Shown one piece after another: positions 22,786 through 34,337 of a DNA stretch of 64,000 nt. Numbering within the stretch: position 1 is the first letter of the stretch; every line of letters begins with the position of its first letter. The notes below the pieces were generated by a model. It was not told where the DNA came from. It saw only the letters and a list, made by a program, of their open reading frames with translations, and searched no databases. The translations under genes were made by a program, and so were the position numbers. The stretch comes from Nelumbo lutea (Eukaryota > Streptophyta > Magnoliopsida > Proteales > Nelumbonaceae): the NCBI GenBank assembly GCA_022828595.1, contig JAKGHH010000003.1, positions 9,362,934 through 9,426,933 of the forward strand, read 5' to 3'.

Positions 22786-24024
22786 GCTACATGTAATGGG
22801 AATGGCATGCTGCAGGAAAAAATGGATTGGAGAAATAGATCAACAGAATAATTTTAAGGTATGTTTGGTTTGATAGAAAGGAAGAGAGAAACTGAAACAA
22901 ATTTTGCAAAATTCCCAATGTCTGGTTTGCGATGCGATTTCATTTGCACTTCGTTGAATGCAAATTGTACTTTTTATTTGTTACTTTTTAAATGAAGTAA
23001 ATGTAAAATAAAGAAAAAGAAAATAAGATCCAAAGTAAAAGTTGACTAAAATTTACACTCTTTTGATTTCCACTCCTGTGCATTTGTGCTAATGCAAATG
23101 AATTTGCATTGTCATCTTCATTTGCATTGAGAGAATGGAGAAGGAATAAATGAATTTACATTGTCATCTTCATCTTCATTTGCATTGAGAATGGAGCAGG
23201 AATATATTTGAGGGTTGCTATCGTTGTCATTTTCATAGAGGAGAGGGAGTGAAAGGGCAAGAGAGAGATGAATATATAAATAAACCTATTTATTTGTTAA
23301 ATTGATAGATCTCAACTCCCTAATAGGATAACATTTATCATGAGAAAATTAGTTTTATTTTTTTAATGGTAAAACTGTAAAAGATAAAAGTATGTATTAA
23401 ACTGGGGAAATCTTTGTAATTTGTCAACCAAAACCAATCCCAAGACAATTATAGCATGTGTTAGAGTAGAGTTTGGGTTTGGCTGGTAAATTAAAGCTCG
23501 ACTTTGGATTGGGTCCGGCCTGAGCTCAAGGCCTAAGGGGCTGTTTAATAACAGCTGAAGATACTGAATCGAAAAGTTTATTGTTTTGTCTTTTAGTGAA
23601 TAAGATTTTAAGGAGGTTGTGATCTTCTTAATGGCTGAAACTGAGGTTTGGTAGACCATTATCTCTCTGAAAATTTTAGTATTTAATTAATAATTTCTTC
23701 ACTTCAGTAACTTCAGCTATTATCAAAGGGTTGGGCCTGGATTGACCCCTAATCCAATCATTTCTTATGAATCGGAGACACTTGTGAAAAGCCCACTACC
23801 CAAGCACCCATCTCAAGACCACCAAATCATGGGTTTCTAGACACCCTACATGGCCCTGCAAAATGGTTTGTCTTTGTCCATTTTATTTGTTTTTGCTTAA
23901 AAAATTAATGCCTACTTGTTGGGGAAGTTGGTTGAATTTTATTTTTATGTCACTTCATTTATCATACATGACATTTGTAATTAATTTTATGAATAATATA
24001 TAGTATTCTGATCCTCAAGTTATT

Positions 24025-24112
24025 GGAGGAGTCAGAAGAGGTCGGGGTAGGCCAACAACCACACGGGTTGAAGTTGTGAGAAATGATTTAAGTGCTAATA
24101 ATTTGACCTATT
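24025..24112 (+). pseudogene. Possible RTE-type LINE ORF tail
   Basis: The plus strand reads RRGRGRPTTTRVEVVRNDLS, which resembles the basic GRGRP-W-VRxD block near the C-terminus of RTE-type LINE proteins. It is present in both duplicate copies. Only about 30 residues match, so the call is weak. Confidence 0.3.
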
Positions 24113-24349
24113 AGCCTAATGACTCCGGATCTCTTGTTTACAAAAACTCCATTCATTACCTCCGTGTATTGGGAACATCTCCCCGTACATAATAACATCG
24201 AGGATGAGATATTTCCCATGTGTGACTGTGATGTTATGTGGGTAAAATTGTCGTGGGTAGGAAATGGGGACTCTTAACTAATTCATTGTTTTAATTTCTA
24301 AACACATCTATTTACAGCCCTATCCTAACACATCTCTTTTCTGGAATAT

Positions 24350-24532
24350 AGCCGGAATTCGGTCAAGTTCAGATTGGTTTGGTCTAGTACACACCTGTAA
24401 GTGATCAAGATTGGTGCATACCAAATGCTGCATCTTTCTTGTCGACCTTATTACTGCTTCTTAATCTCCACTGGTTGCTCATGAAAGGATTTGATCGCAC
24501 TGATGGCTTCATTAAGGATCACTTGAAAATTA
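24350..24532 (-). pseudogene. 2-oxoglutarate/Fe(II) oxygenase exon fragment, copy A
   Basis: A minus-strand fragment related to residues around the AIKSFHEQPVEMKKQYGRQE region of the gene at 24939-26099. Compared with copy B it lacks about 40 bp in the middle, which breaks the frame. It starts just after a sequence resembling an intron acceptor (TTTTAATTTTCAAG). No start, stop or iron-binding residues are present, so it is a dead fragment. Confidence 0.75.
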
Positions 24533-24938
24533 AAATACGATGATTGTTACTAGAAGCAAGGATTAAAATTTGGATATGATGCATCCCGTATAGAGCATAT
24601 CTTATCGTATCTTTTGTTTCCCAATATACCTAAAACCATTTATTTTGAAAACAAATCAAATAATTTGATGTTTTTGACAACATTAGATTCAAGCATGGAT
24701 GAACAGATTACAGACTTCAATCTGTCATATAGCCTAGCTACTTGAGGAACATTTACATAACACATCAAATCAAAAGCAGTTGAATATCAAATATATTGAT
24801 ACATAGAGGTTAATTGTTTATGCGTACCATCACGTAAGCCAAACATGAAAAACCATTAAGTCCACATAGACAATAGGGTAGATGTTATGATGAAACTTCA
24901 TCAAATTAAAATGTGGTAGCAATTTTCTTTTCCACCCC

Positions 24939-26099
24939 TCACAGTTTAAAGAAATCTATGAGAGGCTTATCAGCAATCTCTTTGGTAAAGAACTTGTTTT
25001 CGAATTCTTCGAGTGTGAATTTTCTGAAGAGGGCTGGGTTTTCTGGTGACAGCAGCTCTTCCAATGATCCATAACTGTCAGAGTTTTCTGTTTTATGCAC
25101 ACTGATAAAAATAGCGATAGAGATTCGTGGCTCTCGGACATGGTTGGCCAGCACACGATGCTCCCCGCTCTTGTATTCATTGTTAGATAAGATTTGATGA
25201 ACCATTCCAAAATAAAATTAGTAAGTTAAAATAACCAGTAATACATAATTGATTGATTAATTGATTACCTGTAGAAAGTCTCCAATGTTAATGACCAGAC
25301 CTCCGGGGAGGGGTTTCACATCCACCCATTTCTCACCATGCTTCACTTGCAGCCATCCAATCTCATTTTGCAGCAACACTGATAGTACCCCTGGATCAGT
25401 GTGAGGTGGGAATCCCATCGCCAGATCTGCCTGCGGGCAATAGGGGTAGTAGTGACCCACCATTGACCTTGATTCTAAACACTTGAGCTCCTTCAATGTA
25501 CTTGGTTTGACGCCCAATCCTTCACACAACAATTCCATCACTGTCTCAACCAGTTTCTTCACGTTCTCATCCCATGTCATCACCTCTTTCCGGCATATGG
25601 CCGGAATTTGGTCGAGTTCAGGTGGGTTTGGTCCTGTCCACACCTGGAGCGTGTCACCCCAGCTGGCTGCCTTGGAGCGGAAGAGATCAAGATTGGTGGC
25701 ATACCAAACGCTGCCTCTTTCTTGTCGACCGTACTGCTTCTTCATCTCCACCGGCTGCTCGTGGAAGGATTTGATGGCGCTGGTCGTCTCATCGAGGATC
25801 TTCTGTGAAATACCATGGTTGACGACTTGGAAGAAACCCCATGTACTGGCTGCTGCTCGGATTTCATTGATGATTTCTGGTCGATGACTGGAATTAATGC
25901 CGGACAGACTGATAACTGGGATGTCTACAGAAAGCAAAGAAGGAGGAGGCAATAAGGTGGAGAGCCTATGAGGTGGGTGCACAAAGAACCTGGGAATGGT
26001 GGAGAGGCCAGAGTCGACAAGGCCTTTGACGCCAATCCTTGAATCGTCGAATTCTTTCACTTCCTTCATCCGATCATACTCCAGAGTTGCGCCTTCCAT
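24939..26099 (-). CDS. 2-oxoglutarate/Fe(II)-dependent oxygenase, ACC-oxidase-homolog type
   Basis: Two exons: 26099-25269 (277 codons, donor CAG|GTAATC) and about 25193-24939 (stop TGA), giving about 361 aa, normal for the family. The N-terminal DIOX_N domain begins DIPVISLSGINSSHRPEI with WGFFQVVNHGIS. The jelly-roll domain has HTD (residues 233-235), the distal iron His in EHRVLANH (about 289) and the 2-oxoglutarate-binding R-x-S in EPRISIA (about 300-302). All ligands are present. The family oxidises small molecules with 2-oxoglutarate, Fe(II) and O2; close relatives are called ACC oxidase homologs or E8-like, but the substrate cannot be told from sequence. The expected acceptor before ILSNNEYK reads TCATCAA instead of an AG. 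The nearest AG is 24 nt inside the exon and would remove eight residues in frame, so expression of a full-length product is uncertain. Confidence 0.86.
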
Positions 26100-26148
26100 G
26101 ACTGTTTGTGTTCAAAACAAGGACAATTTGGGTGTACAATAGCAGAGG

Positions 26149-26157
26149 AATATATAG
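26149..26157 (-). promoter_or_regulatory. TATA box of the oxygenase gene
   Basis: TCTATATAT-type sequence on the minus strand lies about 50 bp upstream of the ATG at 26099, leaving a short 5' UTR. Position and sequence fit a plant TATA box. Confidence 0.5.
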
Positions 26158-26914
26158 AATTGCACACTGGGTGAGCATAAGTAAGCACTGGGTAAATAAT
26201 ACATCACATATCCTATAAATACCCAGCTTACTCTTAAAATGATTAGAATTTACAAGTAAATTTTTGAGACAGTAGTTAGAATATTTATTGACTGCTTAAT
26301 GTAGGCTTACAAAGATGTATATAGCCGTTAGATCCGGTCTCTTTTATCTTGAGTCCAGATTATATTTGCACTGGGCTAGGAGTGGTAGTTTAACCCAATA
26401 ATGATGCCACGCTTAGGGATAGACACCAATCGAGATTTTTATGAGTTATTTGAGCTTGGGTTCTTGAGGATAACGATTCTAATGGAGCTTATATGATATT
26501 TTGTATATAATATTTTAAACCTTTTATAATTATCATTTTTATTTTTTTACTGTATAATTTCTATTTTTTACATAAAGCTTCACTCAAGCCGACCCCAAAA
26601 TATTGTTGGGTTAAGGCGTTGATAATGATAATAAAGCTTGGCTCATGAGTTTGATCCGAGCCGTGTTCAAGCATACGATCGATCGAATACCTAGATATTT
26701 GGCTTGGCTCGGTTCAAATCCACCCTTAATCACCCCACATCAAACAGTCATCAAGTGTATATACCCCATAACCGGTTCAATCTCTCACTTGACATGCATG
26801 AATAACATGGGGTGTTATTATTATTGGTTAAACATCCTAACAAAACTAACTTAGGATTTAAGGTTTTCATTTCAATTTAACAAGTAGTTTATTCTTGTTT
26901 ATTTTTGTTTTCTT
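26158..26914. other. Intergenic with an RTE-LINE 3' end
   Basis: At about 26585-26632 the sequence GCCGACCCCAAAATATTG, then TTGGGTTAAGGCGTTGAT, then GATAATGATAAT has the form of the 3' terminus of plant RTE LINEs, which end in short TGA-rich repeats. No coding region is attached. The rest is AT-rich. Confidence 0.5.
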
Positions 26915-28150
26915 TGATATGGATTATGTTCGGATCATGGTTAAGCTGGCCTTGCGAGACACGTGGCCGCCCAACTATCGCCCTGCCCCGACATCCTAAC
27001 TTGGCCACGTCGGCCTAGCTCCGCCGAGCTATGCTATTACCGTGGCCCCCTATCTTATCTTTTCAGCCACGTCAATTACGCGCCATATGGATGAACACAA
27101 CTATAGATAATGAGGAATAAGGAAAGACGACTCTGTTGGGGAATGAGACTCTATCATGAATACATTGGCGGTTAACCTCATCCCGACAACCCTGGAAGCC
27201 CAATCCGATCAGGATACGGATTTTCGACTATAAAAAATGTACTCCATGCTCAAGGTAAGGGATCGAAACTTCAACACCCATACTGCCACTTAGCTCACAC
27301 TAGCATCCTTATAGCTCAGCTCGACCATCTACCACCCCTACTGACTTAAGTGTTGCAGTGCTTACCTGGGGAATACTCCTCGAGCCTTTGACTTCTATTT
27401 CCTCGATCATATGTCTTGAAGCGCGGCCTTGTCCTTGTAGCTCGGCCCCGCCCTGCCAGCAAGGACTATCTGGTTGCTCTCTTCAGTTCATGCACCACTT
27501 CGGATTGAGCAGCATCAGATTGGCGCCGTCTGTGGGAACTTGCAAGAAGCTATCCCAAAAAATTTCTTGCAGTGCAACTTCAAAGCCAATTAAGATGCCT
27601 AAGAATCAATTTGAACGATCAATAGGCCATTTCTTGTCTTTGGACAATCAACACCGCAACTCCTCGCATGAAGAAGCCCACAAGCTTCGGCCGCAGTAGA
27701 CCCAACACAATTCTGAACCATGCAAGAGAAGGTCGATAAGATCTTCTAGTTCATGCAGACACTGGGGTTTGCTGCACCACCCAACCGGACTGTCCCCCCT
27801 CAAGCCCCGACATGCACAAAGGACGATCCTTGGATCGAGGACCCCAAAGCGTGTTGGTCAGACATAAGGGGAGAGCGGTCTAAGCAAATGAGGCAGGACA
27901 CGACCCAAAGGTCTGCCTCTACTACCTGCTCCTGTGGGCAGGACCACCATAGCCAGACACATACTGCATGCATCCTTGCCAAAGAAAGGCTCGACAAAAG
28001 GACGCCACCCTTCGTGGTCTTTGTCACCAAGTCAAGTTCGGTCAAGCATCACCCCACATGTCCCAAGAGGGAGGCCATACACACTGTAGCCTCGGACAAC
28101 AGAGATGTCGAGATCAAAGAGCTCCGACAATGTTTGGAAGAATTGGTACA
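26915..28150 (+). mobile_element. Truncated gypsy element: 5' LTR, primer-binding site and leader
   Basis: An LTR of about 603 bp (26915-27517) starts TGATATGG and ends GCATCA. Three bases later TGGCGCCGTCTGTGGGA (27521-27537) is the primer-binding site typical of plant Tat-type gypsy elements. The following 600 bp is GC-richer leader/early gag sequence with stops in every frame. The element is cut off near a CT run at about 28176; no 3' LTR, pol or target duplication is present. Confidence 0.8.
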
Positions 28151-28257
28151 TGATACCATCTATATCGATGTTATTGCTCTCTCTCTCTCTCTCATCAAAT
28201 CATACGTAGCCTTCTTTTAAATGGTACAGTAAATATGCATGAACCACATGTCCTGAG

Positions 28258-28529
28258 CATGGTTTTCAAAACCGGACTGGACAATCAAAGCTGAAAATTT
28301 GGGAATTGGTCACCTAACTAGTTCCGTTTTCCCCCAAAACCATTGATTTTGGTTAGCAAATCGCTGAACTGACCGGTTAACCATTCAAACGGTTTTGATC
28401 ATTTTCCAATTTTTTAAACTTTTTATTTTTTCAGAATGGGCCAGCTGTTCAGGTTGAACAGTTGAACCGTTCGAACCGGTAACCGGACCGCTGACCAAAT
28501 CGGTCACCGGTTTGTTTTTAAAAACCATG
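28258..28529. mobile_element. MITE with CATGGTTTTCAAAACC ends
   Basis: Left end CATGGTTTTCAAAACCGG; right end, read as reverse complement, CATGGTTTTTAAAAACAAACC. Flanks GTCCTGAG and GTCCTTAA agree at 6 of 8 positions. The interior is rich in GAACCGGTT-type palindromic pieces. Non-coding. A related element is at 48102-48328. Confidence 0.65.
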
Positions 28530-28698
28530 GTCCTTAAGTGCTTACATCTAAAGATGCAATGGGTCAAAGAAATTGGGTGCAATCACAATTTCGATGCCAT
28601 GTTATCTATGTCATTATCGTTTCTTGGCACTTGATGCCATGTTATCTATTTCATTATTGTTTCTTGGCATGTCTTTGTACCTTCATGCAGGCTACATG

Positions 28699-28914
28699 CA
28701 AGGTTCAAAATATTGATAGGTGTATCGGGCGAATAGATACTATTTTTTTTTTAATTTTTTTTTGAAACCAATTCCGGGGGGCTGCTTTAAGTCTTCTCCA
28801 TCTCCTGAACCGGTCAGACCTCCGATACATCCACTATAGGGGTGTATTGGTGGGGTCCCAAAATGATATATATCGACTGATACGGGCTGATACATGCCGA
28901 TATTTTAAACTTTG
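28699..28914. mobile_element. hAT-like MITE, copy inside duplication B
   Basis: Orthologous to 22541-22785. The left flank is GCTACATG and the right flank ACTACATG, one change from perfect. The right terminal repeat has decayed to AAACTTTG. Confidence 0.78.
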
Positions 28915-30374
28915 ACTACATGTAATGGGAATGGCATGCTAAAGGATAAAATTGATTGGAGAAATAGATCAACAGAATAATTTTTAAGGTATGTTTGGTT
29001 TGATAGAAAGGAAGAGAGAAACTGAAACAAATTTTGCAAAATTCCTAAGGTCTGGTTTGCAATGCGATTTCATTTGCACTTCGTTGAATGCAAATTGTAC
29101 TTTTTATTTGTTATTTTTTAAATGAAAATGTAAAATAAAGAAAAAGAAAATAAGATCCAAAGTAAAAGTTGACGAAAATTTACATTCTTTTGATTTTCAC
29201 TCCTGTTCATTTGTGCTAATGCAAATGAATTTGCATTGTCATCTTCATTTGCATTGAGAGAATGGAGCAGGAATAAATGATGATAAACATTGAGAGAGGA
29301 CCAAATTTTATTACATTCGAGGGTTGCTATCGTTGTCATTTTCATAGAGAGGGAGTGAAAGGGCAAGAGAGATGGATATATAAATAAACCTATTTATTTG
29401 TTAAATTGACAGATCTCAACTTCCTAATAGTATAACATTTATCGTGAGAAAATTAGTTTTATTCTTTTAATGGTAAAACTGTAAAAGATAAAAGTATGTA
29501 TTAAACTGGGGAAATCTTTGTAATTTGTCAACCAAAACCAATCCCAAGACAATTATAGCATGTATTAGAGTGGAGTTTGGGTTTGGCTGGTAAATTAAAG
29601 CTTGACTTTGGATTGGGTCAGGCCTGAGCTCAAGGCTTAAGGGGCTTGTTTTGTCTTTTAGTGAATAAGATTTTAATGAGGTTGTGATCTTTTTAATGGC
29701 TGAAACTGAAGTTTGGTAGACCATTATCTCCCTGAAAATTTTGGTATTTAATTAATAATTTCTTCACTTCAGTAACTTCAGCTATTATCAAAGGGTGGGG
29801 CCTGGATTGACCCTTAATCCAATCATTTCTTATGAATCGGAGACACTTGTGAAAAGCCCACTACCCAAGCACCCATCTCAAGACCACCAAATCTTGGGTT
29901 TCTAGACACCCTACATGGCCCTGCAAAATGGTTTGTCTCTGTCCATTTTATTTGTTTTTGCTTAAAAAATTAATACCTACTTGCTGGGGAAGTTAGTTGA
30001 ATGTTATTTTCATGTCACTTCATTTATCATACATGACATTTGTAATTAATTTTATGAATAATATATAGTATTCTGATCCCCAAGTTATCGGAGGAGTAAG
30101 AAGAGGTCGGGGTAGACCAACAACCACACGGGTTGAAGTTGTGAGAAATGATTTAAGTGCTAATAATTTGATCTATTCGCCTAATGACTCCAAATCTCTT
30201 GCTTAAAAAAACTGCATCCACTACTTTAGTGTATTGAAAACATTTCCCCATGCATAATAACATTGAGGATGAGATATTTCCCATGTGTGACTGTGATGTT
30301 ATGTGGATAAAAAATGGAGACTCTTAACTAATTCATTGTTCTAATTTCTAAAGGCATCTATTTACAGCCCTATC

Positions 30375-30610
30375 CTAACACATCTCCTTTCTGGAATATA
30401 GCCAGAATTTGGTAAATTCAGATTGGTTTGGTCTAGTACACACCTGCAGTGTGTCTCCTTGGCTTGCTGCCTCGGAGTGAAAGAGATCAAGATTGGGGGC
30501 ATACCAAATGCTGCATCTTTCTTGTCGACCATAGTACTGCTTCTTAATCTCCACTGGCTGCTCATGAAAGGATTTGATGGCACTGATGGTTTCGTTAAGG
30601 ATCACTTGAA
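30375..30610 (-). pseudogene. 2-oxoglutarate/Fe(II) oxygenase exon fragment, copy B
   Basis: The minus strand reads ILNETISAIKSFHEQPVEIK, then GRQERCSIWYAPNLDLFHSE and AASQGDTLQV, closely matching the middle of the neighbouring oxygenase genes. It begins after TTTTCAAG, which looks like an intron acceptor, although both full genes nearby have no intron at this place. Frame and similarity fade after about 78 codons. It lacks the catalytic domain. Confidence 0.8.
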
Positions 30611-30906
30611 AATTAAAATAACATGATTGGTGACTATACCATTTTTTAGGCAAATTAAGTATACACATTTATTTAATAAACGGAAACTATACCAAATGCA
30701 TACATAATAAATCAACATGTATAACAAATGTACAATTAATAAACTATCAGATATGATTCATCAAAATTTACATGAATATCATATACTCTAAAGTATAATA
30801 TCCTTAAATGAATATTATACAAATCATCATATAAAACTTAAATCCAAATACCATATATATATATATATGATTAATACTTCCTTTTAAGAACACAAATTAC
30901 TGGCTT

Positions 30907-32729
30907 TTATAACTTGAAGTGATCAACTAAATGGTTGTCAGCCAATTCTTTGCTATAGAACTTGTTTTTGAACTCCGAGATGAGAAATTTACGATAAACG
31001 GCAGGTCTTTCAGGCGACAGTAGCTCCTCCAGCGGCCCGTAGTACTCAGAGTCGTCTCTGTGGTTAGCATTGAAGAAAGTGGCAACAGTGATTCTTGGCT
31101 CCCAGAAACGATTGCCTATCACCCGGTGCACTGAGCTCTTGTATTCGTCGTTGGAAAGTATCTGAACAATGTCAAAAAGCAGACATGACCAGATTTTCTT
31201 TTTACTGTTGGAAAGTCTTCATTCATGCGGTTTCAATAATATGGCAAAGTAGGATTTATCATTTTATTTTATTTTTACATTTTTTCTCAAGAAAGTAATT
31301 GAAAATGCAACTAGAGCCATCTAGGCCCGCCTTTTTCTGGCTCGGTTCTAGGCGCAGTAAAGCCTCAGATGGGCCTCCCAAGCCCGGTCAACAAATCAAG
31401 TACTAAGGCATCAGGTGTATTGTGAGATGTGCCGCATCAGTGTAATATGGGTAGACCGCTGGTAGAGAAAGTGAGTAGGGAAAACGAACTAGCACTTTTC
31501 CATATAGCATGGTTGTGTCTGCTTCAATATGAGTACATGACGCTCAATCTTATCAAGTTAGTTTTAGATGAATAGATTATAATAAAAAAAAAAAGTAAAT
31601 TTACATGGAAATATGGGTTCTTAGAAATGAGCTAATATTTATGGCCCAATGGGCTTTGTTCAGTCTTAACCTCTTATCTTCTTTCTTTTTCTTTTTTTTT
31701 TTAAGGAAATTCTTAAATGGATAAATCTATGATGGTATGGAAAGAGTTTTGAACAATCAAAACGTATAGTATGTAAAGTTCTAATTTCTAAACCTCAGAA
31801 ATTCATATATACTTGAAACTGAGGATAAAACCTCAAGTGAGCTCGGTTCACCAGTCACCACTACTAGCATACTACCGAGTCTAGCTAGATTACTAGTCTT
31901 ACCTGGAGAAAGTCTCCTATATTAATCACCAAAGCACCTGGCAAGGGTTTCACCCCCACCCAGTCTTCGCCATGCCTAACTTGTAATCCTTCAATCTGGT
32001 TCTGCAGCAACACTGATAGAACACTTGGGTCAGTGTGCGATGGAATCCCCATGGTCAGATGAGGTTGTGGACAGTGGGGGTAGTGGTGACCAACCACGGC
32101 CGTCCTTTCCAAGCATCTCAACTCCTTCAATCTCCCCGGCCTCACCCCCAACCCCTCGCACAGCAACTCCATTAGCGTCTCAGCAAGTTCTTTGACGTGC
32201 TCCTCCCATGCCACCACCTCTTTACGGCATACCGCCGGAGCCCGATCGAGTTCAGATGGGTTTGATCCCAACCGCACGTAAATTGTGTCTCCCCAGCTTG
32301 CCGCCTTTGAACGGGTGAGGTCCAGATTGGGTGCGTACAGTACATTACATCTCTCGTCTCGTCTATAAAATTGCTTCTTGATCTCCACCGGCTGTTCATG
32401 GAAGCTCTTGATGGCAGCAATTGTCTGGTTGAGGATCAGTTCATGGATCCCATGATCTATAACTTGGAATAAGCCCCATGTTCGTGCGGCTTCTCGGATT
32501 TCACGGACAACTTCCCGAAATGACTGCCAGAGAGACTAACGACGGGGACTGCGTTAATGGATGCTGAAGAGGGGATGAACCCGGTGAGCCTTTCGGACGG
32601 GTGCACGAAGAATCGAGGAATGTAAGAGACGCCAGAGTCGGCCAAGCCTTTAACACCAATCTTGGATTCATCGAACTCTTTTACCTCTTTCATTCGATCG
32701 TACTGCATCTTTGCATCGTTAATTGCCAT
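30907..32729 (-). pseudogene. 2-oxoglutarate/Fe(II) oxygenase, frameshifted paralog
   Basis: Exon 1 is 32729-31903 (donor CAG|GTAAGA) and exon 2 is 31161-30907 (acceptor TTCAG|ATA); the intron is 741 bp. It is a paralog of the gene at 24939-26099, with MKEVKEFDESKIGVKGLADS at the start, then AAIKSFHEQPVEIKKQF, SHTDPSVLSVLLQNQ, VHRVIGNRF and EPRITVA. The iron ligands H, D, H are present; the usual R-x-S is R-x-T. Near 32520 a single-base loss after SLSGSH moves the frame: one frame ends within 30 codons and another carries the expected FREVVREIREAARTWGLFQV. It is therefore a recent pseudogene, or an intact gene if the base is a sequencing error. Confidence 0.85.
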
Positions 32730-34337
32730 AGTCTCCTTCGAATGATTATTTAATTTCCAGCATACATAAGAGAGAGAGAGAGTATTGAGTTATCTCTATC
32801 TACTTGATGATGTCATGAGCCAAATTTGGTTGGATCAGATCTGCTCCTCACATAGGGCGCCCTCACTCGCGCCTCACACGCACATTGTATATAATTGAGA
32901 ACATACTTAAAATTTATTATTCACGGTAGATCTTTTCAATGCACGGTGGGTGTACATGTGAGGAGCAGATCCCGTTCCGGATTTATAAAGAGTAAGGTTG
33001 GCGTACCAAAAATGTAGAGACGGCAATTTGCTCGTGCCGAAGTTGGGGGAATCTGGATCTCCTACCGACACTTAGAAGACACTGTACAGGCTATGCTCTA
33101 ACTATCTTATACTCCAATGCCTTAATTTTTGCCAAAAAACTAATTATCAAAAGAACAAAATATTATATCCAAAAAATAAGTATAATAATACTCTCTCATA
33201 AGAGTACAAAAGTGTAAGAAATTATATTTTTTATATGCTAATCATTATTTTTTTGCATATCAAATAAAGGGTCACAAACGCGAACCAAGGTACAAAAATA
33301 CCCTTATTCAGTATTTATATCGCAAACAAACGGAGCTTTAGGAACATCTCTTTATGAATATTAACATATAAATATGTAAATAAGATATTCCTTATGTACA
33401 CCTATAGTGTCCCATTGGTAGGAGTGGGTAAGATGCTTGTGATTGTGGGTAAGAGATTGAAGCTCCAGCTGGGGTGGGGTTTTTTTTTTTATTAATCCCT
33501 TCCTTTCCAACTAAAAGTGTGTATAATGCCAGTTTATTGTTTCCCACTTTTCTAGTGCCGTTGATGATTATATGTTTTTCCCATATCATGTATTTCCTGC
33601 ATCATAGTATATATGGCTTTTATATATTACATTACATTACATAACATAATATAATAGGTTCAAAAAAAAAATACTAGAATAATTAAGGAAGGGCAGACAA
33701 ATTCGGGAATCCCAGTTCTCCATAGCCCATAGAGATGGGTTTGAGATTAGGATTTTTAGCTCCGATGAGATACAGGGTGAAGATAGAGCAGGGCATTTGA
33801 GTTTGAAATTAAGGGCCCGGAAAAGTTGGCCAATAAGATTCTGGATTTTGGTTTCCATTATATTCATTTTCTTTTTTTTTAAATTCGAATTTCCTGCATT
33901 TGGTTTCGTATATGCCGAGGTGTACTTTCAATCGAATTTTAACACGTTGAGGTTCACATGCACATCTGGCTCACATGTGCCATAAAATTACAGAAAATTT
34001 AACATTTTTTGAAACTAAAAATGATGTGAATTCATCTTCTTCCCCAACTCGACGACTGGAGAGTGACGGCTGGCTTCACACCCACTATTCCTCTCCTCTC
34101 TCGCCCTCTTTTTATCTATCTCTTCTTTCTTTCTTTTTTTCTTCTTCCCTCTCCTTTTTCCTCACTCACCTTCTCCCCCATTTATTAATACTGCAAACTG
34201 TTTCCGTTTAATTTGGGTTCAGCCACGGTGACCGGAGGGGCAGCAGATCCCCTTCATATTCTAATTTTCCTAATAATCGCCTTAGACTAGGGAGCTGAGA
34301 CGGTAATAGTAGTAGGAGGCTCGCCATTTTGGAGAGC
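32730..34337. other. Intergenic DNA upstream of the oxygenase paralog
   Basis: A short GA run lies at 32769-32783 near the gene start. The remainder is AT-rich with no supported ORF; a CT/TTC-rich stretch occurs at 34090-34160. Confidence 0.45.

Larger units (their letters stand above)
22438..24550 (+). repeat. Segmental duplication copy A
   Basis: This block and 28591-30625 are nearly identical across about 2 kb, including a MITE, unique-looking intergenic sequence, and a 2-oxoglutarate oxygenase exon fragment at the end. Copy A has about 38 bp extra near 23541-23578 (from TTTAATAACAGCTGAAGA). It lacks about 40 bp of the oxygenase fragment. Confidence 0.92.
28591..30625 (+). repeat. Segmental duplication copy B
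   Basis: Nearly identical to 22438-24550. It has two instead of three to four tandem units at its left end, lacks the 38-bp stretch, and has a longer oxygenase fragment. Scattered substitutions show it is not an assembly duplicate. Confidence 0.92.

Noticed and set aside
25483..25887. Plus-strand frame of 134 codons
   Set aside because: Shadow of oxygenase exon 1 on the minus strand, which has all catalytic motifs.
27358..28220. Two plus-strand frames of 113 and 155 codons
   Set aside because: They lie in the LTR and leader of a truncated gypsy element and show no domain beyond possible gag remnants.
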